This document shows, one piece after another, positions 22,545 to 31,936 of a stretch of 64,000 nt of DNA (its first letter is position 1; each line of letters starts with the position of its first letter). This DNA is from Notospermus geniculatus (lineage: Eukaryota > Nemertea > Pilidiophora > Heteronemertea > Lineidae): assembly GCA_002633025.1 (NCBI GenBank), contig NMRB01002014.1, positions 68,419 through 132,418 on the forward strand. Reading direction: 5' to 3'. Made by a program: the position numbers and the translations under genes. Under the pieces are notes generated by a model. That model did not search any database. It saw nothing but the letters and a program-made list of their open reading frames with translations, and was not told where the DNA came from.

Positions 22545-22890
22545 CAGCTTCTGCAATGAGGATAATCTGTTGTTTTCATAGACTGGCACAGGCTCTGCAA
22601 TATGCCTCAATACAAAGTTTTCTTAGAATGGCACAACCTCTGCAATGGAGTTCAATTTGCAGCTCAACCTCTGCAATGAGGCTGTCTTTAGCTTTCATAG
22701 AGTGGCACAGCCTCTGCAATGAGGCTGTTTTAGCCTTCAGAGTGGCACAGCCACTGCAATGAAGCTCAGTCTAGCTTTCATAGAGTGGCACAGCCTCTGC
22801 AATGAGGCTCAGTCTTAAGCTTTCATAGAGTGGGACAGCCTCTGCAATATGACCGAGTCTTTAGCTTTCAGAGTGGCACAGTCTCTGCAA
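22545..22890 (+). repeat. minisatellite, about 45-50 bp unit
   Basis: Seven or so copies of a unit containing GAGTGGCACAGCCTCTGCAA and GAGGCTCAGTCTTAGCTTTC with indels. It ends abruptly at the single unknown base 22894, beyond which the sequence is exonic, so the array may be collapsed or mis-joined. Confidence 0.88.
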
Positions 22891-22895
22891 TATNT

Positions 22896-22982
22896 GATAA
22901 AGTCCAAGATACAGTCCTGATGTTACCCAGCTTCCTGGCTTACAAATGGGAGCAGAATGATTTCAGCTGGATGTTCAAGAAG
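22896..22982 (+). CDS. Ulp1-PHD gene, first visible exon (5' end lost)
   Basis: Twenty-nine codons, DKVQDTVLMLPSFLAYKWEQ then NDFSWMFKK, ending in phase 0 at a GTCAGT donor. The text fits the segment that precedes the His-containing strand in Ulp1-like proteases. Its own acceptor is not visible because the exon begins directly after the unknown base at 22894 and the minisatellite. Upstream exons are therefore missing or misplaced. Confidence 0.5.
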
Positions 22983-23228
22983 GTCAGTTTTGTTTGATGT
23001 CATTCTGCAGTCCACATGGTCCATGCTATGCATAACTAAGGAAGATTCCTCTTCTGAAAGCCAGCATTGCCCCCACTTCAGTAAGTGACTTCAAATGTCT
23101 TAATGATCAATTTCAGAAACAACAGGTCCTTTGTTCGAACCAGTACTTCTGGCGAAAAGTTTGAAGACAATTTTAGGGAGTTATTTGCCTTGACTTCAAA
23201 CTTATGTAGCTGTTGATTCTTATTCCAG

Positions 23229-23383
23229 GTTGAATTGGAGAACTTCAGGTGGATAATGTTGCCAATCTGCACTAACCATCATTGGATACTGCTTGTTGCC
23301 AACACAGTTGACAGGACCGTTGGAATCCTAAATTCACTGAACTGGCCAGATAGTCGTGTGTCTTCCTACATCAGCAAATGGAG
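23229..23383 (+). CDS. Ulp1-PHD gene, exon with catalytic His region
   Basis: Acceptor TTATTCCAG, donor GAG/GTGAGT. Fifty-one codons plus two bases, containing RWIMLPICTNHHWILLV, then TVDRTVGILNSLNWPD. The block matches the core of the Ulp1/SENP (C48) fold. There a His-Trp pair in a hydrophobic strand carries the catalytic His, and a D-S-L motif about 17 residues later carries the catalytic Asp. Here that later position reads N-S-L. The exon joins the preceding one in phase 0. Confidence 0.75.
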
Positions 23384-23466
23384 GTGAGTTTGAACACAGA
23401 TAGGCCAGCACCCGTGTAGGGCCTAGGGGATTTTGGTAAGAAGAGGTTAAGCCGCCACAGGGTGTA

Positions 23467-23488
23467 GACTTTCGACCATCATCATCAG
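23467..23488 (-). ncRNA. hammerhead-like core fragment in intron (weak)
   Basis: On the minus strand CTGATGA is followed after 8 bases by GAAA. These are the two invariant blocks of the hammerhead ribozyme core. The intervening 8 bases could form at most a 2-bp stem, and no closing cleavage triplet was identified. Similar sequence is found at the ends of Penelope-like retroelements. It may simply be a retroelement relic. Confidence 0.25.
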
Positions 23489-23589
23489 GACTTGATTGAC
23501 AACAAACTAAATTCTATAGTGTAATCGTGCATAGCAAAATTCCTGATCCAGGTCCCCCCCAACAAATACTTCTGTTTATATTGTTTCAG

Positions 23590-23695
23590 AATGTTCATGG
23601 AAAAACGTGGTGAGAAGTTTGGTTATTGGAAGCAGAAAGCATACCCTTGCAGTAAACAAAATGACGGTACCAGCTGCGGGGTGTTTGTTCTTATG
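23590..23695 (+). CDS. Ulp1-PHD gene, exon with catalytic Cys
   Basis: Acceptor TTGTTTCAG, donor ATG/GTAAGC. Completing the split Arg codon, it reads MFMEKRGEKFGYWKQKAYPC, then SKQNDGTSCGVFVLM. Q-N-D-G-x-S-C-G-V-F is the diagnostic oxyanion-hole Gln and nucleophilic Cys motif of Ulp1/SENP cysteine proteases, which process or remove SUMO and related modifiers. The splice ends in phase 0, matching the next exon. Confidence 0.85.
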
Positions 23696-23935
23696 GTAAG
23701 CCTCAATGAGATGATGATGTGCCACTGTACAATGTTAAATGTACTCAATTAATGTAGCATTGCGCATGTAATATTTGGATGTTTTGTCTGTATTCCTGGG
23801 GTCGAATAATACAACGTATTCAAAAAGCAATTGCAAACATACCATAGATTTGACCAGGAAGCAAAACACGTGCAAAAGGTAGTTCACTTTCTCTTATTGT
23901 TTTAATCACAATTTCATACCATGTGTTCATTTCAG

Positions 23936-24202
23936 AATGCTGAGGCCATCTTGAGAGGGGTACCACCTATTGTGATGCGTCAGTGTCATGTAGACATGTT
24001 CCGCAGTTACGTCACTGGGAAAATCATCCATCATTCTGCCACTCCGGACAAAAGGACATGTGAACTGCCTTTCTGCGCTGTTGAAAAAGGCCAAGAGCCA
24101 AAACAGTTGGTGCAGTGTGATGTGTGTGCCCGCTGGTGCCATTTGACTTGCTGTCAGCTCCGAGAGAAACCAGAGACCTACACCTGTCTGTTCTGTGTAT
24201 GA
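23936..24202 (+). CDS. Ulp1-PHD gene, last exon with PHD finger
   Basis: Acceptor CATTTCAG, 88 codons and TGA. The first half (NAEAILRGVPPIVMRQCHVD) completes the protease helix region. The second half is a zinc finger of PHD type. Cysteine pairs CELPFC and CDVC are followed by RWCH, CC and a final CLFC, giving the C4-H-C3 spacing, with the typical Trp two residues before the His. PHD fingers usually read histone H3 tails. A protease-PHD fusion is common among genes carried by or derived from DNA transposons and Helitron-like elements in invertebrates (inference). An AATAAA at 24841 could serve as polyadenylation signal; a closer one at 24548 lies inside a MITE. Confidence 0.85.
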   Translation, partial: NAEAILRGVPPIVMRQCHVDMFRSYVTGKIIHHSATPDKRTCELPFCAVEKGQEPKQLVQCDVCARWCHLTCCQLREKPETYTCLFCV

Positions 24203-24416
24203 ATCTGCCTCACTGACGGTTGCATCATTACATTACTTGTTTCATATAGTGATGCACATTGCTTTAGCCATGTTTATAGCTACAGGTGTTTTGATTTCAC
24301 CTACCTTTTAAGGTCACAGGGGTGTGTAATCTTCGCCTAACCAGAGTTGAGGGTGGCCCTGGCTGCTTCATGAGGTGTACTACTGTATCAGGGTCTTAGT
24401 TTTCTACAGGGTGTCC

Positions 24417-24690
24417 CCAAAAAAGTGCAACATCCACCTGTTAAATCTCCAAGGGGGACCAGGTTGTACTTAGAAAGTGACCAGGCCATTATGAGCCCAA
24501 GCCCCTATAACACGGTGTGGTTATTGCCCACAAGTGAAGACCACAAATAAAATAGCGCAACCACAGAATTCGGTCGGTTGCACAATCTGATCAACTTGTT
24601 TAATCGGTTGGAAACGGACGTCCAATCATACCAACCTGGTCTGCAGACCAAAATCGGGCTCTCCATGTTGCACTTTTTTGGGCCACCCTG
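24417..24690. mobile_element. mariner-type MITE with TA target duplication
   Basis: CAGGGTGTCCCCAAAAAAGT on the left pairs with ACTTTTTTGGGCCACCCTG on the right, and TA flanks both ends. CAGGGTGTCCCAAAAA is a well-known kind of terminus for IS630/Tc1/mariner elements. No transposase: 274 bp in all. It lies in the presumed 3' UTR of the Ulp1-PHD gene. Confidence 0.85.
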
Positions 24691-24984
24691 TAGTGGGTCG
24701 TAGGTCTTATAACGCCTTTGTACTGGGATATCATTAGGTGACTGATTGTTTCAAGTACCAGAACGGTATTATGGGGTCTTACTTTTCCATTATTCTTGTG
24801 GTTCTTTCAGACTCGTTTGTTTTACTACTTGTTAATTTGCAATAAAATGATGGTATCATTATGTGACTGAACTTCTGAACTCTGTTTCAATAAGATTACT
24901 TCCAACACTACATGTACATGTAGTGTAATCACTACATGTACATAATGGCTCCCCTTACTCTTCCCCTTTTAGCATCTTAAAACA

Positions 24985-25510
24985 TGACCACGGACCAAAT
25001 GTGTAAGCAACTGTAAATTTCCTGCTGGGCACACATCATGCTGTGTAAGCAAGCAACATACACAGCATGAAGTTGGAGGGGATTGTCCTGATGCCCAGAT
25101 TTTGGCCTCTCCTCCCAAAACATGTTGTGTACAATGGTGTAAGCAACTGTAAATTTTCTGCTGTACTGTGTACGAAACAACATCCTCGGTAGACAGCATG
25201 AAGTCATGCGGGGACTGTCCTGATGCCCAGGTTTTAGCCTCTGTGTCCTCCCAAAACAAGAAAAACGAGGACATGCTGTGTAAGCAACTGTATTTTCTGC
25301 TGTATACACATCATGCTGTACTGTGTACGCAAAAACGTACACATCCTCGGTACACAGCAGAGGGGGGGGCGGAGCTATTATTATGCACCTAATGAATATT
25401 AATATACCTGCTGTGTACGCAAGAATATATGTTGGCTTGCTGTCACAGCATGCTGTGTACCCAACCATAATTTTTCAGTTGCATACACAGCATGCTGTGT
25501 ACATATCCTC
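24985..25510 (+). repeat. degenerate tandem array, about 125-130 bp unit
   Basis: Units contain CATGCTGTGTAAGCAACTGT, then CTGTCCTGATGCCCAG and CTCCCAAAACA. The phrase GTCCTGATGCCCAG recurs about 129 bp apart (25085, 25218). The shorter word GCTGTGTACGCAA is dispersed through the right half. The long minus-strand frame is an artefact of the array. Confidence 0.82.
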
Positions 25511-25985
25511 AGCCTTTAAAAAATGATTTTAAGTTACTGATAGCTTTAACATAATGGAAAATGCATTAAAGTTAATGGTACTAATTGCTTAAAATCACCT
25601 TATGAAATAGGACCCTGGTCCTGAGTTCGAATACCTGGTAAGATTTGTTTTTCTTTTGATGCCTGTCTCTCAGCTACGCTATGATTTTCGTCCTTTGGAT
25701 TGTTGATTTGCGAAATCAAGCGGTGTAGGTGTAGTGGAGTCCGTCATGTTCCGGTTGGCATTTACGGTCGCTTTTACTAGTGTCTAGTTAGGCCGGTATG
25801 ATTATTGTTGATGCAATTCAGCTTTAAGGCATTTTTATTCTGATGAAAGCGAACGCGACCGTGAACGCGGACGCGGTGTTCACTTTGGATTTATCAGACC
25901 GTTCCTGCAGACTAGGACTGCGAACACGGCTTGAATTTTGTCCACGCGTAAAGTCGCACCAATTGCCTCCAGAACGAACCACGTG
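25511..25985. other. no feature recognised
   Basis: A B-box-like GAGTTCGAATACC occurs at about 25624 without a matching A box. Nothing else. Confidence 0.35.
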
Positions 25986-25987
25986 AT

Positions 25988-26185
25988 TCGCGTAATTACG
26001 AGATAAAAAGTCGTAATAACGATATAAAAAAATCGCAATTACGAGATAAAAGGCATCATAACGAGATTAAAGTCGTAATTACGAGAAAAAAGTCATGTAA
26101 TTACGAGAGAAAAAGTCGTAATAACGAGGTAAAAAGTCGTAACTAAGAGAAAAAAAGTCATAATTACGAGATAAACAGTCCTTAT
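25988..26185. repeat. TCGTAATTACGAGATAAAAAG simple array
   Basis: About nine degenerate repeats of a 20-21 bp unit with the palindromic core CGTAATTACG (variants CGTAATAACG), separated by A-rich spacers. Confidence 0.9.
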
Positions 26186-26439
26186 TGCGACTAAACAGAA
26201 ACGTTTGTGGCACTAAAATGCTGCCGTACGAAACATAATATAGCGTTGGATTTTCTTCATGTTGACTTGCTTGACGCAAGCAATGTTCCCGGAACGCCAC
26301 CGTGCCGCCAATCTTCGAAGCATTCGAACGTCAAGTGGAACGTCATCATTATTTTGGTTATGTGTCAGAAAATCAACTTGTTGGGACAAAAATGTCCTGT
26401 AGTTCAAGACTGGAGCGCGTTTCGGGGTGCAACGCGTAC

Positions 26440-26810
26440 GCTGAGATGTAAAGGGAGCGACGTGAGATGTAGATGTGAGGTTAGCGAGACGGACTCCTGA
26501 TCAGAGGGTGCCGGGTTCGATTCCCAGTCCTGACCAAGAAAAAACACGCTCGCTTGTGACCTTGAGCAAGTCACTTTGCCTCACTTGCTTCAGCCCACCC
26601 ACGTGTAAAAGGGGTACCTGCTAGTAGCCGGTAGTGGTGGTATCTATGTGAATGTCAGTCCAAGAGTGCTGAAATCGGCTGCCGGGTCTGTAATACTCCC
26701 CGGGGAGTGGAGATATGAAATTGGAATGAACAGCTGGGGGTAATAATTGTGAAGTGCCTTGACACTTAAATGTAAAAGCCCACACATTATTTATTATTAT
26801 TAAAGGTTTG
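26440..26810 (+). mobile_element. CORE-type tRNA SINE
   Basis: The tRNA-like head has GAGGTTAGCGAGACGGA and a B box GGGTTCGATTCCC. It is followed by GTGACCTTGAGCAAGTCACT, CCTCACTTGC, then GTGTAAAAGGGGTACCT. That order is the conserved central domain of the CORE-SINE superfamily, to which vertebrate MIR belongs (CTTGGGCAAGTCACTT... TGTAAAATGGG). The 3' part GTGAAGTGCCTTGACACTTA ends in a TTATT-rich tail, identical in its last 30 bases to the SINE at 38826. It is full length and so probably not ancient. Confidence 0.78.
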
Positions 26811-26814
26811 AAAC

Positions 26815-29068
26815 TTAAGTGTCACTAAGAAATAGATGCGGCCATAGCGTCAAATTACATGTATTTTTTTGTGGGCAGAAAATGTGGATGTTGAATTTTG
26901 CTATTTTCGCCTGGAATCCCAGATATCAGCAATCAACCTCGTTTCCATGTTATCTTTAAGACGACATGAAAACTACCCTGTTTCATTACTGAGGACGACC
27001 CTGAAGACGTGGTTGATCACCACAGCAAGTGATGAATTCTTGCTGACCGCGTTATTTTGCTGATGTAAGCGGGACAGTTTTCCCTCTTACACCTGCACTG
27101 ATTACCAGCCAGAGGCTATCACTTCCCAAACTTAACCCATTCCATACTGTGCAATTCATTCTACACCCCAAAATTTACTCCAACTGCTACCTCCGCAACC
27201 TACACCACCACATCTGGCACCAAACCCTGGTTCCCCGCTGCCTATGAGTCAGCTCTTTTCAAACTTGAGAAAAGTGAAGCTTTTGAAAAAGTGAAAAGTG
27301 AAACTTGTGAAAAGTGACCTGTACATTTTTGTACTGGGAAAATTGGACAAAATGGGGTGGGTATAAAACGAATGCACAAGACCTAATACATGTAAAAAGA
27401 CCAAGTAAAAGCAAAGACCGTACTAGGTATAAAACGAAGATCCAGTAAATAACGAAGACCCTAGGTAAATACGACGACCCTGGCCAAAAACTGAGACAGA
27501 ATAATTCATAGGTCTTGGTACACACCCTCAAAAAACGCTGCTTTATCGCCAACATCTCTTCATTTTAAGGAAAAAAAGCAATGCGATTAAAGAAGATTAA
27601 AGAAATTTTCATCTGCAACAGGATAATGTAAGGTTTACTCTCAGGCGGCCAACAAAAACTGCTTATTTTCATGCCAGAAATAAATGTAAATAACGTTAGG
27701 AAAAAAAGTCGGGCAGATCTCTCGTAGCGCCACGTCGTGACTTTAGTTCCGCCCGGTGTAGCAGTAAATAGTGTCCCCCTGTAAAAAGTGTCCACTTCTA
27801 TTGTTGAATGACGGATTAACCCTTTCGGTCCTAATAGTAAGTAAAAAGGGTCCATTTCGTAACATGAATTTCTGATGTCCCTACAAAAACGCTTCTAGCT
27901 CCCAAAATATGCCACCAAAACTGGTGACAAGACGCTCATTCTGGAGGCAACTTAATGGGCCACGACCTCATGCAGGTTTGCTTCTTCCAAAATGTCTGTG
28001 AAAGAAACAGGCCAGAGCCGAAGATGCAAGTTGTGAGGAAATACTCGCATTCGGCCTACGTTTTCGTCGGGTTACCAATCTTTAAACGGCTACATCTCGA
28101 TAACCGTTGCTCCTACGCGTCTGAAAATTGGTCAAAATGAAGATACTTTTTTCTACTCTTTCTTCTGGCGCCAGTCGCGTCGTCGTAGCTGCTTCCGTTC
28201 CGGAGATATGGCCATTTTGTCACAACAGGTCAGACTTGCACTTTGGAGTCTGTCAATCTAGACCTTGGGACAAACGTTAAAACGCAATTTTAGCCAGGTT
28301 TCTTCGAACGGAGCAAAATCGCGTATTGAGGGGGGGGGGGTAGTCTCGCAATAAAAAATATGCAAAGCAGACATCAATCGGTCAATTGGTTACGATTCTA
28401 GGTCAATTTGAATGTGCGAGGGTGTGTGGTACAGGCCTATCTCGACCAAAGTCCAGACTCGGCACGAAGGGGTTAAGCGGCATGGGTATAGAAACCAATT
28501 GTCATAGATTAGAATGAAACAATAGGATCTTTTGTTCCCCGGACAGTTTTTCCTAGGGCATTCTTTCCCTTCAAACCTGTTCCCAATTAAAAGCTAACCA
28601 TACAAAATAAACAATACCACGGATTGATATATTACAAAGAAACAAAAACCAAATAGGCGTTCTCTTTTTTTCTCTGAACTGATAATCGATCCTTTATCAA
28701 TATTATCAATATTGTTAATATTGTATCTGTTCGTGTCATTATGGTATTACTCACACTGGGGAATCAAATTGTAGTTCGATGTTATATTTTATCCTGGTTT
28801 TATAAGGAACCTTTTCCCAGTTGTTTCGAAAAAGTGACATTCCCGTCTGATTTGATTCATAGTCGAGGATATTCCACGCAATTTGATTTCGGCTTGGTCA
28901 ATTTTACGACTACTTACCGGACACCGTGAAATGCTTTTCACTGCTCCCCGGTTTGCCAATGCCACCCCACCCAGCAAAAGATTGATGGAATTAACCGCGA
29001 CCCGACAATGGGGGAAGCACTGATAAACATCATTCAGTGTTTGAGTGTCCGCCACACAATAAAGCGGA
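26815..29068. other. no supported gene
   Basis: Contains short degenerate repeats (GTGAAAAGTGAAAC near 27290, ACGAAGACC near 27415-27480) and a poly-G run near 28330. Frames up to 98 codons show no domain. Nothing else recognised. Confidence 0.4.
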
Positions 29069-29147
29069 CAGTGTAGCCCATCTCACAGTGCCACGATGCC
29101 TATACGAATGCTACGAAGTGCTTTTGTAGAGGGATCGTGGACTTAAG

Positions 29148-30412
29148 GCTCCAGTTCCATAGAGTTCACGTTTTCACGTTTTCACTTTTCACTTTTCCCC
29201 TTTCATTTTTAGCTCACTCGTGAGCTTTTATCGTCCTGCGGCGTCCGTCGTCCGTCGTCGTCGTCCGTCGTCCGGCGTTGTCCGTTAGCAGGGCACGTTT
29301 CGTAACCGCTGGAGCTATTGATCTGAAACTTGGTACATATATACCCCTAGGTCAGATGACCTACGACACCAAGTTTCGGTCCGATTCGATTCTTGGCTTG
29401 GCCTCCAGGTGGCCAAAACCAAAAACACAAAAAGTGCAATAACTCCTGAACTAATGACTGGATCGTCTCCAAATTTTTATCATAAGTGTATCTAATTAGA
29501 ATACATAACATATATAACGGGTTTTTGATTTGACCTACTTTTCAAGGTCATAGAGGTCAAAGTTCTACAAAAGTGACGAACCTGCCACAGGTCTTCATTA
29601 TTTCACCGAGCATCTTCATATCTTTCATAAACATGTATTAGAGGGGTACCTTCAAAACTACCGAGTTTCGGTCCGATCGGACATCCAATATGGCCGCCAG
29701 GTGGCGTAACCTGAAAATCGACCAAGTGCTATAACTCAGGAACGGCTTGACCCAGAGTGCTCAAACTTGATATTTACCTCTCTCTAGGTGACCTTTACAA
29801 GCACGTCAAATTTCGGCCTGATTAAACTTCCAATATGGCCGCCAGGTGGCGCAACCCGAAAATCATGAAATGTGCTATAACACAGGAACAACTTGACCTA
29901 GAGCGCTCAAATGTGCTATGTGGCTCCCTCTAGATGACCTTTATGTGCATGTGAAGTTTTGGCCCGATCGGACATCCAATATGGCCGCCAGGCGGCATAA
30001 CCCAACAATCATTGAGGTCCTGCAACTTGGGAATGACTTGACCCAGATTGCTCATAACCGACATGTACCTCTCTCTGTCATTACACTGTTATGTCCAAAC
30101 GAGTGAGCACATGGTCCATGGACCATTTCATTCTCGTTTTACGATTCATCTTTGATTTAGAGGGTTGGTTCCACAGAATTCACGCCCAAAAGAATGAGCA
30201 TGTTCATTCCTCGTGTCACGGGTGATTTTCATTTATTCACGCATGAAATGGATCGCACTTGTCCGAAGGTAGAAAAATGACACCAATGGAACCCGCATCA
30301 TAATAAATACATTGCCCATTCTTAGGTTCACCCGTGAAACATGACAATTCACGCTTGAACCGTGCAAAAAGGTCAATTCATCGTGAAAACGTGAACTCTA
30401 TGGAACGGGAGC
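29148..30412. mobile_element. middle foldback, CCATAGAGTTCACGTTTTCA ends
   Basis: GCTCC-A-GTTCCATAGAG followed by TTCACGTTTTCACG pairs with CGTGAAAACGTGAACTC followed by TATGGAACGGGAGC. Further A/T-rich arm sequence (AATTCACG, CATGAAA) lies inside on the right. The left arm is cut short by the inner element. Confidence 0.82.
29206..30126. mobile_element. innermost element with AGCTCACTCGTGAGC end
   Basis: The left end TTAGCTCACTCGTGAGCTTT is itself a small hairpin. The right end has CGAGTGAGCACATGG and GGTCCATGGACC. TTTCATT stands on both sides (about 29202 and 30124) as a probable 7-8 bp target duplication. The interior has a CGTCCGTCGTC-rich start and about three tandem units of roughly 145 bp, marked by TCCAATATGGCCGCCAGGTG at about 29687, 29830 and 29976. 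No coding frame. Confidence 0.75.
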
Positions 30413-30662
30413 ATAATGTTACAATGGGTACGATTATCACGAGGCCTCTACGAAGTGTCTAGGAACCCTGTAGGAAGTCATTAGGAAAGCAATAGGGTGC
30501 CATCACGAATATATATGCTGTAAGGGCCGGTATGCTCTGCTTTCATGGCTTTGGCCCTCCTCTGTGTTCTATTGTAAATTTATCTTGTCAAACAAACGGT
30601 TTAAATACAAATACAGAGGCATCGTGGTCGGAATCGTGGCAGTGTGAGATGGGCCTTACACC

Positions 30663-31545
30663 GTCACAAAACGGGAATAGGACGATCAGCTGAAACGTGC
30701 ATGGTACCTGCAAGTTCTCGGTCTTTTGGCTCTAAGATCAAAGTGCACTACCTGCAGGTGAGCCCATTTCAGGTGAACCATAGGTTCCTGACATCACACA
30801 GCGACGTATTGCAGGCATTCAAATTCAACGAAATATGTCAAAGAAAACAGCCTTGATATGCCTTATTCAGTGCATGATGTACTGTCATGCAAGCATCAAA
30901 GTGACGTTGTTGGAACGTATCTCATCACAGTATCACCATCAGGAACACAGCAGTGTTTTCTACACACGGTCCCTCTTTCATTGCTCGACAGCTAACGCCA
31001 TTCAAGGAAATTCCCCAAGTTTTTATTTCGACTTCGTGTCGCTGCAATGCGAAATGCACAGATTCAAATTTTGGGTTGAAGATAACCGGCGTGCCAAGCT
31101 TCCTGTCGGATTCTGGAGGAAAAAGGTATAGATATCTGTTCGTCGTTTCTATGACTTAATCGTTCTTTTGGGTTTCTCATTTTCCCCGCCGCTGGCTGAG
31201 CATCAGCAATGCGTCCCCCTTCATAGGCTTTGCGTCATCAACAATGGGCTACGTCAAGTAATCATGCGCCAAAAATCAGAGATCTCATTGAGATTCAGAT
31301 GATCCGATTGAGATGATCTCGACATTGAGATCATCTTCGGATTCTTGAAATGTCAACGAATGCTTCCCGTTTTATTCACTCATGGTGACCCAATACAAAA
31401 ACTTTGTTGTTAACTAGAGGTATTATCTCCATGGTTCATCCTGAGGGCTTACTGGAAAATGTGGTACAGGCGGAACGGAATCACTCTCGTACCTAATCTT
31501 GCTGTCCTATCCCAAATGCACTTTATTTGAGACATGGACCCATAT
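30663..31545. other. no supported gene
   Basis: Frames of 68-98 codons without domains. Nothing else recognised. Confidence 0.4.
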
Positions 31546-31607
31546 TCATGAAACTATTTAAGTCTAAGTGTGACACTTAGACTAAGTAGTTTCATGAATA
31601 TGGGTCC
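31546..31607. repeat. 62-bp hairpin with GGACCCATATTCATGAAA ends
   Basis: GGACCCATATTCATGAAACT pairs with AGTTTCATGAATATGGGTCC across TAGTCTAAGTGT / ACACTTAGACTA. It is one of the smallest elements of the GG(G)CC..TATTC terminus group. Confidence 0.88.
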
Positions 31608-31936
31608 TGGAATCGCGGATGGTTGGGAGCATTGATTATTCCGTCACGCACGTGTTTTTCAAATCATTTTCTTTATTGACAATTCATCGCAGGGCAATTC
31701 CACAACTTATAACCTTGGCTGCGACCGGAAAAGACTGCAAGTAGGCCCTAATGATAGGCCCAGTGGGCTCTACAATCCGCCGCTGTGATAAGCGTAGGCC
31801 TACTGCTTTGCCAATGATAATCGGTGAGTTGTGGCATAGGCCCCGGCGCATGCATGAGGCAAATCTAGATCGGCGTGCAGGGCAGTGTCGCAATGATTCC
31901 ACCTGTTCCGTTCCGTTCCGCTTTTTCAAGTAAGCC

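Larger units (their letters stand above)
29071..30662. mobile_element. outermost foldback of a three-level nest
   Basis: GTGTAGCCCATCTCACAGTG on the left pairs with CACTGCCACGA-type sequence on the right (GGCAGTGTGAGATGGGCCTT at about 30638-30657), and CACGATGCC with GGCATCGTGG. Everything between about 29148 and 30412 is a second foldback. Arms are partly decayed. Confidence 0.78.

Noticed and set aside
29206-29280. CGTCCGTCGTC-rich stretch as a CRISPR-like or regulatory array
   Set aside because: Short, irregular and part of the AGCTCACTCG element; no spacers of fixed length. No CRISPR array exists in this eukaryotic window.
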